This document shows, piece after piece, positions 9,415 through 20,039 of a DNA stretch of 64,000 nucleotides. The stretch covers positions 1 through 64,000 of the forward strand of contig NBAY01000092.1 in NCBI GenBank assembly GCA_002794775.1, written 5' to 3'. The stretch is from Porodaedalea pini (Eukaryota > Basidiomycota > Agaricomycetes > Hymenochaetales > Hymenochaetaceae). Below the pieces are notes generated by a model. The model was given only the letters and a program-made list of their open reading frames with translations, was not told the DNA's origin and did not search any database. The translations under genes were made by a program, and so were the position numbers. Numbering within the stretch: the stretch's first letter is position 1; the number at the start of each line of letters is the position of its first letter.

Positions 9415-11826
9415 ATGACTGTCTCTTTCTTTGAAGTGTTCGCATCGACCCTTGGTGCACTCGCGATATGGTTGTACTTGCGATTTTTCCTTGCAAAGTC
9501 CTCACTCTCGAATATCCCTGGCCCTCGCAGCGTGTCTTGGTTTACCGGTACGCGCTTTATCGAAAGTTCAAATAGTGTGCATATCTGTTATCTAAAATCG
9601 AGCTCCTCAGGGAACTTCAAGCAAATCTTCAATTCGTATGGTTGGAGCTTCCATCGAGAGCTCAGAGAGAGTTATGGTGGGATCTGCAAGCTTCATGGCT
9701 TGTTTGGGGTGCGCTCGTTCTCCTTCAAACTTCTCGTTTTGTTAATTCGCTGATATTCTCTAGAGCGAGCAACTTTATGTGTTCGATCCTCTCGCACTCC
9801 ATTGCATTTTTGTGAAGGATCAGAATGTATATGACGAGACGGAAGCGTTTCTAGTGTGCGTTTCAATTTGGAGTTACGTTTCCACGTTGTACCGACTGGT
9901 CCGTACGACTGTAGATCTAACAAGCTCCTCTTTGGGAAAAGCCTTTTGTCGTCTTTTGGTAAAAGTTCTTGACATTTTGCATGCTGATTAGTCGGTGACT
10001 TACTTTACTCTAGGCGAGGATCACAAGAGACAACGGAAGATGCTCAACCCAGTGTTCTCTATCAAGCACATGCGCGAGATGCTTCCTATGCTCTATCCAA
10101 TCGCTCACGAGGCAAGTCGTTTTATAATAGCTTGTGTATCGTTTCAGAAGTAATTTTGCTCCTCGTAGCTTCGGGACAGAATCGCGACTGACGTGCGAAG
10201 CGGAATGGAGTACGTAGATGTTATGGCTTGGGCGTCCCGAGCGGCGCTGGAGTACATTGGCCAGGGAGGTCTTGGCCACTCTTTCTCTTCGCTTGACAAG
10301 AACAAGAAGTCCGACCCGTACAGTGACGCTTTGAAAATGGCATTGTGAGTCGACCTCTTCTATTGGTCTCCCGTAATCTCTATGTGGACGCCACCGCCAT
10401 TCTCCCAATTCATTCTTTCGCTCTATGACTTCATCAACCTGTTCTCAATTTCAACCAGCTTTGATCTCGTAGCTAATATGCCCGAAGTCCCTTGCTATTT
10501 AGGTTATCTCTTTTTCGTGAGCTCACTCCTTGGATGGTCAAGTTTGGTTCATCGGAGTTTCGAAGACGCATTGTGGAATGGCTCCCTGCTGGGCTGGCTA
10601 AAGAGTTTATCAATGTGGTGGACGTGCTGGAGACCTCCTCCCGAAATATCCTTCGGGGAAAGCGAGAGGCACTGAAGAGGGGCGACGAGGCTGTTCTCGC
10701 TCAAGTCGGAAAGGGTAAAGATATCATGAGTATTCTCCGTGAGTGATTCAGTCTTCACTCATAGGCTGCCTATTAAGTCTTCTCTTTTCAGTCAAGGCGA
10801 ACTCGGAAGCCGAACTTGATGAAGCAGAGCTTCTCGGGCATATGAAGTAAGTGCAGCGCATTCAAAGACGAGTGTGACTTTCAAACATTCCTCAATAAAT
10901 TAGCACGTTCATACTTGCTGGTCACGATACTACGACGAGTGCGGTCAGTCGCATTATCCATTGCTTGGCTCAAGATCAGGCTGCGCAGTCGAAACTTCGA
11001 GCAGAGATTACTTCGGCTTGCGAGAAGGCTGGAGACCTCGACTATGACTCACTGCAGGCACTGCCGTATCTGGATGCCGTCTGCCGCGAAACCATGCGTA
11101 AATATTGCCCTGCACCAATGACAGAGCGCGTGTGCGTCTTCCGTTCTTCTTTATATTTAACTACAAAAACAATATTGCTGACGTAGTATGTTGACGGCAG
11201 AGCAACAAAAGAAGTTGTCCTCCCTCTCATGTGGCCCATTAAAGCGACTGACGGAAAGACGGAAATCAAGGAGATTTTAGTTCCAAAAGGGACGAGCATT
11301 ATTGCCTCCATCGTGGGAGCAAACAATAGTAAAGTGATCTGGGGGGAAGACGTGGAGGAGTGGAAACCATCCCGCTGGTTGGAGCCGTTGCCGGAAAGTG
11401 TCACGAAAGCCCGTCTTCCAGGTGTATATTCACAGATGTACGTTCTTCGCGAGTGTCGACTGTCAAATGACCTACTCTGACAAACTCTGCTTCCTTAGGA
11501 TGACGTTTATCGGGGGCTCAAGAGCATGCATGTACGCACCAGGTACTGTATAAGTCGTACAGACCTAATTTCTTGGTTTGCTCGCAGCGGATTTAAATTC
11601 TCTGAAATGGAAATGAGTAAGTCATCTCGGCGTATAACCACTCACATGTCCCTGATCTTTATACCCTAATCAATCAGAGATGGTCCTTTCTGTGCTCATC
11701 AAGGACTTTGTCTTTGAGCCGGGGCCTAGCGTCCACTGGGACTTGGGCTTCGTAACGGCGCCTTTCACGGAATCTTCGACCGATGGTGTTCCTCGGCTCC
11801 CTCTGAAGGTGTCTCTCGTGACGTAG
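9415..11826 (+). CDS. Cytochrome P450 monooxygenase, tandem copy 1
   Basis: This is a microsomal class E P450 of about 540 residues in roughly 13 exons. An N-terminal hydrophobic anchor (residues ~5-28) is followed by the proline hinge NIPGPRS. The I-helix motif is LAGHDTTTS, the K-helix ExxR is ETMR in AVCRETMRK, and the PERF-type element is KPSRW. The haem loop is FIGGSRACI|GFKFSEMEM, with an intron splitting the Ile codon right after the cysteine. The start is the ATG at 9415, 47 bp after a TATA box, and the stop is TAG at 11824-11826. All visible exons splice in frame, so it looks functional. It would need an NADPH-P450 reductase encoded elsewhere. The substrate is unknown and I assign no CYP number. 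A close tandem paralogue lies 4.9 kb downstream. Confidence 0.9.
10249..10388 (+). repeat. Near-identical tract shared by the two P450 genes, copy 1
   Basis: These 140 bp, covering the end of one exon and the first part of the next intron, differ from 15194-15333 at a single base. Both flanks are clearly more diverged, including the rest of the same intron. This is the pattern expected of recent gene conversion. Confidence 0.65.
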
Positions 11827-12319
11827 ATATGTGTAAAGAGTGCAATGATTGAAATGTCTTCGATACATGTACTATGAATGTTCCATGACTACTCAGAAAA
11901 TGCAGAGGCAGTATTTCTGTGATATATCTTCGTGCGTGAAATAAGCATCCATAAGGAGGGCTTAGTTTATATGCCCAAAGACGTTTTTCCGCAATGGCTT
12001 ATTTGGGAAGGGATCGTGTCCCCGCCCGAATAATGCATGCGCTTGGAGCAGCCTGCCGCGCAAGCCTTGAAATGATGTGACGGCGGCAGCTGCAGAATAG
12101 TAGGAAATATATCCAGATCTGCCCTGCACAACTATCAACAAACCTATAGGCGACGAAGAAGTCAGAAAAAAGGAATTATATATATATTACGTAACACATA
12201 CCGCCCACTCAGAACATACCAAATACCTCGACAATCGTCTTAGGGAAGTGTGCCAAGCGAGCACTTAGAGCAAGGTCGTGAGTCATGCCATTGTCTCCAT
12301 ACAGTTAGGTGACGTGATT
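11827..12319. other. Spacer after P450-1
   Basis: This is the 3' flank of P450-1. No gene or repeat is supported. Confidence 0.4.
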
Positions 12320-12769
12320 TCACAGCAATGAACTCTCCAGGGTAGAAAATATGTTTCGTAAGCGCCACGTTACGACGCTAAGTCTGCTAAAATGATCGTA
12401 CTCGGAATACGTCTGCTTGACCTCATATGAGCGTATTGGACGAAGCATAGATAACGAGGGGTATGACAAGAGGATGATATTCCGCACAAATGGGTGCGAC
12501 ACGAGGACTGGGGACCTTATACATGCGAGCATGTTTTGAAATGGCAGAATGGATTGGCTCGCCACACGTCTTAACGCATGGTAGATAGCCTTTGAGGGAC
12601 CTCGCAGTGTGATATGAGTAGGTGACCCGAGGAGCACTTGCACGTTCATGGAAAAAGTCAAGGTTAGCAAGGAGAAAAAAGTAAGTAATTTGACCCAGAC
12701 CTTCTGAAATAACTGGGTTCGGAACGCTGTTGAACTAGATTCAATGATTATGGTTCCCCGCGATAACAT
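12320..12769 (-). CDS. Hypothetical protein, 149 residues, doubtful
   Basis: A single open frame starts with ATG at 12769 and ends at 12320. Residues ~25-48 are hydrophobic (LLTFFSLLTLTF) and could form one membrane segment. I recognise no family. It stands alone between the two P450 genes and its counterpart is not seen near P450-2. It may be a chance frame. Confidence 0.25.
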   Translation of the reverse strand: MLSRGTIIIESSSTAFRTQLFQKVWVKLLTFFSLLTLTFSMNVQVLLGSPTHITLRGPSKAIYHALRRVASQSILPFQNMLACIRSPVLVSHPFVRNIILLSYPSLSMLRPIRSYEVKQTYSEYDHFSRLSVVTWRLRNIFSTLESSLL

Positions 12770-13254
12770 AGAATTAACATAAAAAACTTAGCTGACGTTA
12801 CAGTCCTAATTTCTGATGCAGCCCAACATTTGAAACCTGAGAAGGACCAAAAGCGACACAACCTAATTGGAGATATATTAGCAGGCGGGTATATATATTA
12901 ACAAGGAAATCCAACCTATATCGCTGACTCTGATGCACTGGGCCTAACCGTTCACAACGGAGAGAGAGGTTTGGTGGTAACCAGAGTCAAATACGCTACA
13001 ATCCCAACTAAAAGGCACGACAAAGATACACAACGCTGCGAAGCTCCTTACCAGAAATGAAAAGCATCATTCATAGCCTTCGACGTGCTCTCGACGCTAA
13101 GGATCCATCCAGCTCTTCCAGCCACCCAGACCTTCTTGTCGAAGATTGACTAGAAAACATGCAACATACTTGGGTTTAGGGACGTGGATCTGCTAATGAC
13201 GGGAAACAGGACGTACAGAGAAGGTCTACCAAGAACGACCGGGTCTTCGTTATG
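12770..13254. other. Spacer between P450 copies
   Basis: No gene, repeat or motif shared with the second P450 region was recognised. Confidence 0.35.
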
Positions 13255-13610
13255 CTAACGCGAGGCTTCACGTCTAGATCCCTTGAGTTCGTGGATCGAT
13301 GACGGCAGATTCATAGTCTCAAGCTTATATGAAGCTTCTATCCAGCAAAGTTCGGTTGAGCGCAAAGGAGCTGAGCCTAGGGAAATGGCACCGCGACTGT
13401 TCTGATTAGGAATTCTAGTTAGTGCATACTGTATATCCAAATTTCCACATCCCTGCTCACCGATAGCAAGCAGTCCCTCTTCATACATACTGCTATGAGC
13501 TGATGGGAAGTAGAAGATAGGGAATTCGACAAAACCACTGTGCTGGTAGTTCAACGAGAGGCGCGTTGACGATCCTGGCCGCCGTTTCGAAAGTCATTAT
13601 GTAAGTTCGT
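13255..13610 (-). CDS. Unrecognised minus-strand frame between the P450 genes
   Basis: The frame at 13255-13554 reads as protein-like sequence (for example YEEGLLAIGEQG and TELCWIEASYK) but opens with TTG, not ATG. An overlapping frame that begins with ATG near 13595 (MTFETAARIVN) stops within about 35 codons. Either a small gene has been frameshifted or an intron boundary was missed. The family is unknown. Confidence 0.3.
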
Positions 13611-14107
13611 GTAACTCGTTCCGAGATCCGGTATTCGCACGCGTGCTCACTGCTGTAAGTCCTAACGTAATTTGCTCGTTACTTTTGCTTTACTTCGTTC
13701 TTCCATGGCGCTGAACACACGCGGCGAAGCATTCGCATTTGCAAACTCTGTTGGTAAAGAACTTTGGACTATCTCAGCAAACCCAGATGGAAAATACTAG
13801 CATTGTCCTTCAGCATAGGATATCTGGATTGTCAGTGCTTTTCCGCAGCATACTTGAGCACTCTCATATCATTTCCAGCTTCGAAAAAAAACACTGTGCT
13901 ATCTGACTCGCGTTGCTGCAACTCTTTCGATGTCATTTTCGTATCGTCTATTACAAACTATTTGAGATTATAAGGAGGTTCTTTCTCCCGCTCAATCACG
14001 GCCATCCTTTTCCAGACTATTGAGCCCTACTTGTGCCGTTCCTTGACGGGAACTGACACTTACATGCTACGCTACAAGGCAAGACTTCTCCTTCACGTCG
14101 TGAGACT
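13611..14107. other. Upstream region of P450-2; start of the duplicated unit
   Basis: Similarity to the sequence before P450-1 becomes visible at 13858-13884 (CTCATATCATTTCCAGCTTC) and continues to the gene. This places the left edge of the tandem duplication at or before this point. No gene is supported. Confidence 0.45.
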
Positions 14108-14128
14108 TTTACATCAGAAATGCTGATG
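14108..14128. promoter_or_regulatory. Palindromic promoter motif, distal copy, P450-2
   Basis: TTTACATCAGAAATGCTGATG is identical to the distal motif before P450-1 and lies 240 bp before the ATG. Confidence 0.5.
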
Positions 14129-14202
14129 CAAAGATGTTTTGCAGGCACTTCTAGCATGGCCGCTGCGCCGTGAAGCTCAACAAATAGCACTGTACCTGCA
14201 AA

Positions 14203-14224
14203 TTTACATCAGGCATGCTGACGG
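14203..14224. promoter_or_regulatory. Palindromic promoter motif, proximal copy, P450-2
   Basis: TTTACATCAGGCATGCTGACGG lies 145 bp before the ATG. It matches the proximal motif of P450-1 except at one central base. Confidence 0.5.
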
Positions 14225-14347
14225 AACACTGTAAGTACGAAGTCTTCGTTGCAGCTGTATGCTATTTTTTTCGCTGAAAGCAAGTTATCGACCGCTTATT
14301 TAAAGACAGAGACAGGCCGCCTTATTCATCTCTCAAGCAGATCTCCA

Positions 14348-16790
14348 ATGGCTGTCTCTCTCTTCGAAGTACTCGCAACAACCCTCGGTGCTCTTTTGCT
14401 GTGGCTTTGCCTGCGAACTGTCCTTGCAAATTCTCCGCTATCTAACATACCTGGCCCTCGCAGTGCATCTTGGTTGACAGGTACGGATTTTCTTGAGGTT
14501 CATACGAGGCCGGCGCAGTTAACTGACTTTAAGCCCTTCAGGAAACTTTAGACAACTCTATGATTCGAATGGCTGGAGCTTCCACCGAGAGCTCAGGGAA
14601 ACTTATGGAGGGGTCTGCAAGCTTCATGGCCTGTTTGGTGTGCGTTCTTTCACTTTCAAATTTCTCGTTTCTTATACTCTCAGACACCATCTAGAGCGAG
14701 CAACTCTATACATTCGACCCTCTAGCACTACACAATATTTTTATCAAAGATCAGAACATCTTCGAAGAGACACAAACATTCCTAGTGTGCGTCTTAATCT
14801 GGTGTCCTATTTTCAGTCCTAATCTCACATTACGCTAACTGGTTCGCATGTCTGCAGGGCCAATAAGCTGCTTTTTGGCAGTAGCCTTCTATCCTCCCTT
14901 GGTAACCATCGACGCCATTTCATTAAAATGGTTTTATGGCTTACTTTGATTTAGGTGACGATCATAAGAGGCAGCGGAAGATGCTCAACCCAGTGTTCTC
15001 TATCAAGCACATGCGTGACATGCTTCCCATGCTCTATCCAATCGCTTATGAGGCAAATACAAATAGTTCCTCCACGTTTTATTTGCTTTTTCTGACAATA
15101 TCATTTTTCTTAGCTTCGGGATGGAATCGCGAATGATGTGAGAAACGGTACAGAATATGTCGACATTCTGGCCTGGGCGTCCCGCGCTGCTCTGGAGTAC
15201 ATTGGCCAGGGAGGTCTTGGCCACTCTTTCTCTTCGCTTGACAAGAACAAGAAGTCCGACCCGTACAGTGACGCTTTGAAAATGGCATTGTGAGTCGACC
15301 CCTTCTATTGGTCTCCCGTAATCTCTATGTGGAAGCAGTCGCTATCCTTCCAATTTAATTTCGCTTCATGACTTCGTTAACCTGTTCACGACTTCAACTG
15401 GCTTTAATCTCGCAGCTAATTTTCCCGAAGTCCCTTGCTGTTTAGGTTATCTCTTATCCGCGAGCTCACTCCCTGGATGGTCAAGTTTGGTTCATCGGAG
15501 TTTCGAAGACGCATTGTGGATATGACCCCTGCTGGTTTGGCTAAGGAGCTCATCAATGTCTCGGACGTGTTGGAGGCTTCCTCTCAGGATATTCTTCGGG
15601 GAAAGCGAGAGGCACTGAAGAGGGGCGACGATGCTGTCGTTGCTCAGGTCGGGAAGGGCAAAGATATCATGAGTATTCTTCGTAAGTGCTTCTTTGTCCG
15701 GTCGCACGTCTTGTTGGTTTATTTTACTTTATAGTTAAGGCGAACTCGGAAGCTTCTCTGGACGAGGCAGAACTTCTTGGGCATATGAAGTGCGTACAAT
15801 ACCTCCCGAAGCAAGTGTATTTGTCTCAATAATTCTTGGATAACGTAGCACATTTGTCCTTGCTGGCCATGATACTACGACGAGCGCAGTCAGCCGCACC
15901 GTCCATTGCTTGGCTCAAGATCAGGCTGCGCAGTCGAAGCTTCGAGCGGAAGTCACGTCGGCTTACGAGAATGTGAAAGGAGGAGACCTGGACTACGACA
16001 CACTGCAGGCACTTCCATTCCTCGACGCTGTCTGTCGTGAGACCTTGCGCAAATATGCGCCTGTAGCGATGGCCGACCGCATGTGCGTCTCTTATTTTCT
16101 TTCATCCTAAGGCCTTATTGCATCTACCTATTACTGATTCAGTTGAAAACTATAGAGCATTAAAAGACGTCATGCTTCCTCTCATGTGGCCGATCAAAGC
16201 GACTGACGGAAAGACTGAGATCAAGGAGATTTTAGTCCCAAAGGGCACAAGTGTCGTCTCGTCCATCTTGGGTGCAAACCAGAGTAAGATGATTTGGGGG
16301 GAAGACGCAGAAGAGTGGAAGCCATCGCGCTGGATCGATCCTTTGCCGGAGAGTGTCACGAAAGCCCGTCTGCCAGGTGTATATTCACAGATGTAAGTTC
16401 TTCAGCATACGTATCCCGATCGTTAAACGCCTCTCTGACCACTGGTGTTTCATTAGGATGACCTTCGTCGGAGGTTCAAGGGCATGCATGTACGTGGCAG
16501 GCCCCAAGCTGATTGTTGATAACTAACATCTTGCTTCACCGCTACAGTGGCTTTAAATTCTCTGAGATGGAAATGAGTCAGTCACTTCGACTAAATTTCA
16601 TTTATATGTTCCTAACACCCCCCCCCTCTCTGATTTATTAGAAATAGTCCTTTCCGTGCTTATCAGAGACTTCGTTTTCGAGACAGGTCCTAGCGTTCGT
16701 TGGCACTTGGGTTTCATATCGACGCCTCATCCGGAATCTTCCACGGATGGCGTCCCTCGCCTTCCTCTGAAGGTGTCTCTCGTGAAGTAA
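14348..16790 (+). CDS. Cytochrome P450 monooxygenase, tandem copy 2
   Basis: This paralogue of the P450 at 9.4-11.8 kb has the same exon pattern and about 540 residues. It keeps the membrane anchor and NIPGPRS hinge, the I-helix LAGHDTTTS, ExxR as ETLR, KPSRW, and the haem loop FVGGSRACI|GFKFSEMEM with the same intron after the cysteine. The start is the ATG at 14348 and the stop is TAA at 16788-16790. I see no disrupting change. Differences from copy 1 cluster in the F-G region (DMTPAGLAKELINVSDVLE versus EWLPAGLAKEFINVVDVLE) and before the haem loop. Substrate preference may therefore have moved. The promoter motifs are kept, suggesting the same control. The substrate is unknown. Confidence 0.9.
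15194..15333 (+). repeat. Near-identical tract shared by the two P450 genes, copy 2
   Basis: This is the partner of 10249-10388. It differs at one base in 140, although about a third of it is intron. Confidence 0.65.
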
Positions 16791-17457
16791 ACATATGTTG
16801 AAGAATGCGATGACGAATTATGTCTCTCATGTGGTAGAACATTGTTGATCATCCTGTGCAAGTTGCGAACCTTATAAAGTTGGTTATTTCTGTACATGTG
16901 CGAGGAAGGGGCCACAGAGAGCGCATCGACGATCATGCTCCGTTAGCAAAAAAATGTCATTCGACGAGAAGTTGAGCTACACAGCAGTATACCGCCATGA
17001 TACCATTATCACTTGCATCTGCTCCTGGATGATTGAGAAACTGCCTGGGCCTGAGTCGAATGCGCCTTCAGGAGAGCGTCGAGTACTGTTTGCTTAGACA
17101 GCGAGACTTGCGGCTCTCATCTTCCCTCTGCCATACTGCTTATAAGCGTTTTTGCTCATGCCTGTAAAGGAGTTTCTTGATCATGGCCAGTTCACTGCCT
17201 ACAATATCTATCGTGAAGCTCGTTGAAATGAGCTCCAGTGCCTTGCGCGGTGTGGACCGAGTACTTTCCCTCATTGTCCCTTCTTTGACCGCCTATCCGT
17301 GGTGCTCTAACTGGACGTCAATTTGGATCATATGGAGTGATACCTTGGCTTATTTTATAGAGTAGTTTCGAGGCAGATTTGTGGTCGGATGCGCGACGGT
17401 GTGATTGTGAATGTGGTCTTTCAGAAGCGTCTTTATACATTTCGGACAACGCCTCAT
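16791..17457. other. Spacer between P450-2 and kinase cluster 1
   Basis: No gene, repeat or regulatory motif could be supported. Confidence 0.4.
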
Positions 17458-17871
17458 CTAGTATCTTTCAATTCTTCCTTCTTTGATTTTGGAAATTGTA
17501 GATATGAGTGCTTGTATCACTCGCAGACAGTCATCCACCGCACCGCTTTCTCTATCTGAACGGCAGCTGAACGGCAACCACAAAGTAGTCTCGTAAATAC
17601 ACAGAATTATCCTGATCTTGTCGATACACGAGCGTTCTTTGGGATTGACGATCAGTTGCATTGGCTCAAACATACTAAATGAATTTCCACAACCGAATCT
17701 TCCGTGCTTAGTCGTTGGTCCCGTCGTAGGCACAATAACAACGTCCTGATTAACTTCATATGTATCTAGAAAGCGATTATGTGTATCTTCCCTAGCTTTG
17801 TAGAATATGTGACAGGTTTGGAACAATGTTCTGAAGAGCTTTGGATTAAATACAGAAAGATACAACAGCAA
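17458..17871 (-). CDS. Hypothetical protein, 137 residues, doubtful
   Basis: An open minus-strand frame lies immediately downstream of the HeLo-like pseudokinase gene and in the same direction. The sequence (for example TKHGRFGCGNSF and RVIQALISTISKIKEG) resembles no family I know, and there is no counterpart after the second pseudokinase gene. It could be a small gene, a relic, or 3' untranslated sequence of its neighbour. Confidence 0.25.
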   Translation of the reverse strand: MLLYLSVFNPKLFRTLFQTCHIFYKAREDTHNRFLDTYEVNQDVVIVPTTGPTTKHGRFGCGNSFSMFEPMQLIVNPKERSCIDKIRIILCIYETTLWLPFSCRSDRESGAVDDCLRVIQALISTISKIKEGRIERY

Positions 17872-17878
17872 GTATAGA

Positions 17879-19627
17879 TCACGAGAAGTTAAGGCTACGA
17901 AGTTTGGTCAGGACATTCTGCACGAATATCACACTTTCATCGCGTGCCTGGTATTCTGACTCTGTGACCTTCAGGACAGACTCGCTCAGAGTTGGCTTGG
18001 CTGGTTCCCCAAACATCAAGCAGGACACAACGACGTCTTTGAATTTCGTACCCATAATGACCGGGATCTCCCTCTCCGCCAGTTCGATCAAGTCCCACTG
18101 CACCAACCATCCTCTATTCCGGTACTCTGGCTGACCCATCTCTGTAAAAATCTTTTTATACTTCTCTATTGAGAAATCAAACCAAGAAAAATCAGCATCG
18201 TAACATTCCCTGTCGACCGACCAAGAAAACAGCGATCTCCAAAGTCCAACCTCGATGAGTACGACTCCAAGGCTGTAGATGTCATCGCGCATCTCATATC
18301 GAACGTGCTCCGCGGATGTGGTGTGTACAGGGTGTGTGTAGACCGTTCTCATGTGCGCCGAAAATTTGAAGGGATTAATGACAGTGTCGGCGTCATCGGA
18401 ACGCGCGCGATCGAAGTTGGCAAGATAAGGAGAGCCGAGCTTGTTTGGGAACAAGTCGTCGTCTTTAGCTCTGAGCGGTTCGAAGACAAGTATGGAATCT
18501 GGTCGTATGTCTTTGTGCACAACCTTTAGGGAATGGACGATAAGAACGGAAGTCGCGAGCTGGATAGAAAACTGGAGACGTGCATCCAGTGAATGGCGAG
18601 GCGCACCATCAAGGAGGAGCATGCGCAAGGTGCGCGGACGACGCGATCCCGGTGGTGGTCTGAAAACCAGATCGTGCTCTGTGCTTAAGAATTTGGACGA
18701 CGTCTCTGCCCACCCGCAGCAGGGCAGGATCCCAACACTAGCGGAAGACGCGATAGTCGCTGTCCCTGAACGTTCTTCAGCGAAGAGCCTGGCAATTTGA
18801 TCCGTCTCGTTGACCGCCTGATCGCCTTTCTCCTCTGCATAAAGGTAGTTCACGTCGCGCCTATCAATAATGCATCCCATATACCGGCCCTCCTCTATCA
18901 TGAAGAAGCCGGTTGGATGAGTGAAGTCGAGATCTTTGTATGAACTGATCTCTGAAGCTTCGATACGCTGTACGGGTAAGTTGCGGTCCGTACGCTCTTT
19001 GGCCCGAGCAATGAACAGGACATCATCAGCAATGTCCTTAATGAGGTTCGGGTCCATGTGCAAATACGGGTCCCTGACATATCTCAGCTCCTGGGAAGAC
19101 AGAAGAATGTCCCGCAAATTTCCAGTCCATCTCTCGAGCGTCTCCATAGCATCGTTGATTTGGCGACAGCCCATCGCAAGATATGCAATCTCTGTGGTTA
19201 GTTTTCCGATTGCAGAGCGGTTGAAACGCGTCAGAGTAACGCCATTTTTGCTTCGCATAAGTTTCTCTGCAATTGCGGCGGCAAGACGAGCCATGAACAG
19301 CCTCCCACTCGTTGCTGTATCAATTCGCAACCGCACCGTCCAATTCTCCACAACACACGCCATCGTCAACATAGCATCGGATGCGTGGAACAAAGCTTCT
19401 TCAAGCAGCTGTTGCCGCTGAGATTCTGTGGTTGCTGGACCAGCTTGAGCTTTGACATCGATAAAACCGACGTAATAGGCAAGCTTTCGTGTCCCGAAGA
19501 CAGCTTGATTGACCGCCAATGTGTGATTGGCCTGCAGGTTACGGTACTCCTGAACTGTTTTGCAAGTTTTGACGATGCCCTCGACGATCGCAGGAAAACC
19601 CAAGACTAGAGACACGAAGTCCGTCAT
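17879..19627 (-). CDS. HeLo/SesA-like helical domain fused to a pseudokinase (cluster 1)
   Basis: This intronless gene encodes 582 residues, with the ATG at 19627; a longer frame upstream opens with TTG. The N-terminus, MTDFVSLVLGFPAIVEG, is a hydrophobic or amphipathic segment. A helical region to about residue 200 has the layout of HeLo/SesA-type domains. The C-terminal half is kinase-like. The catalytic-loop equivalent is VVHKDIRPDSILV (Asp at ~373), with Ser where Asn is expected. The DFG site reads NFD, so the metal-binding Asp is not in place, and I see no glycine-rich loop. MRDDIYSLGVVLIEVGLW matches the kinase F-helix region. It is therefore a pseudokinase by motif. It lies downstream of the RPGW kinase in the same direction. 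Fungal HeLo-domain proteins act in programmed cell death, but a role here is inferred. A paralogue is at 48163-50001. Confidence 0.75.
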   Translation of the reverse strand: MTDFVSLVLGFPAIVEGIVKTCKTVQEYRNLQANHTLAVNQAVFGTRKLAYYVGFIDVKAQAGPATTESQRQQLLEEALFHASDAMLTMACVVENWTVRLRIDTATSGRLFMARLAAAIAEKLMRSKNGVTLTRFNRSAIGKLTTEIAYLAMGCRQINDAMETLERWTGNLRDILLSSQELRYVRDPYLHMDPNLIKDIADDVLFIARAKERTDRNLPVQRIEASEISSYKDLDFTHPTGFFMIEEGRYMGCIIDRRDVNYLYAEEKGDQAVNETDQIARLFAEERSGTATIASSASVGILPCCGWAETSSKFLSTEHDLVFRPPPGSRRPRTLRMLLLDGAPRHSLDARLQFSIQLATSVLIVHSLKVVHKDIRPDSILVFEPLRAKDDDLFPNKLGSPYLANFDRARSDDADTVINPFKFSAHMRTVYTHPVHTTSAEHVRYEMRDDIYSLGVVLIEVGLWRSLFSWSVDRECYDADFSWFDFSIEKYKKIFTEMGQPEYRNRGWLVQWDLIELAEREIPVIMGTKFKDVVVSCLMFGEPAKPTLSESVLKVTESEYQARDESVIFVQNVLTKLRSLNFS

Positions 19628-20039
19628 GTTGAAGTATGCCAACTGGCCTTTTGTCGGCGAAAAAGATTCTTCAGGCTATAAAGACAGATCGGATGAACTT
19701 GAAGTTTTGTCGATCAAGCTTGGAGCCGAACTAGCAATTGCCATTCTGGCGAATATTAATAGGCTCAAAGATCGTCAGATTCCACTCTATCTAATAAGTC
19801 TTCCAGAATTCTTTTGTTTACTGTAAATTCTTACGCCCTGTTTGATACATATTATACCAGAATTAAAGAAAACAGTTTAATTATGCAGGCAGAGCACGAG
19901 CGGATTGAAATGCTAGGTTCCATAGTTTCCGAATATTGCACACAAATAAGAATACGAATAGTAAATGCATGAGAGAGGACAGACAAATCTAGCTAGTCCA
20001 ACGAGATGACCCTGATCAGAGAGTCAGGCATAGAATTAG

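Noticed and set aside
19625..19642. Longer N-terminus of the cluster 1 pseudokinase
   Set aside because: The extension opens with TTG. The ATG at 19627 aligns with the ATG of the cluster 2 paralogue (MSDLVAL).
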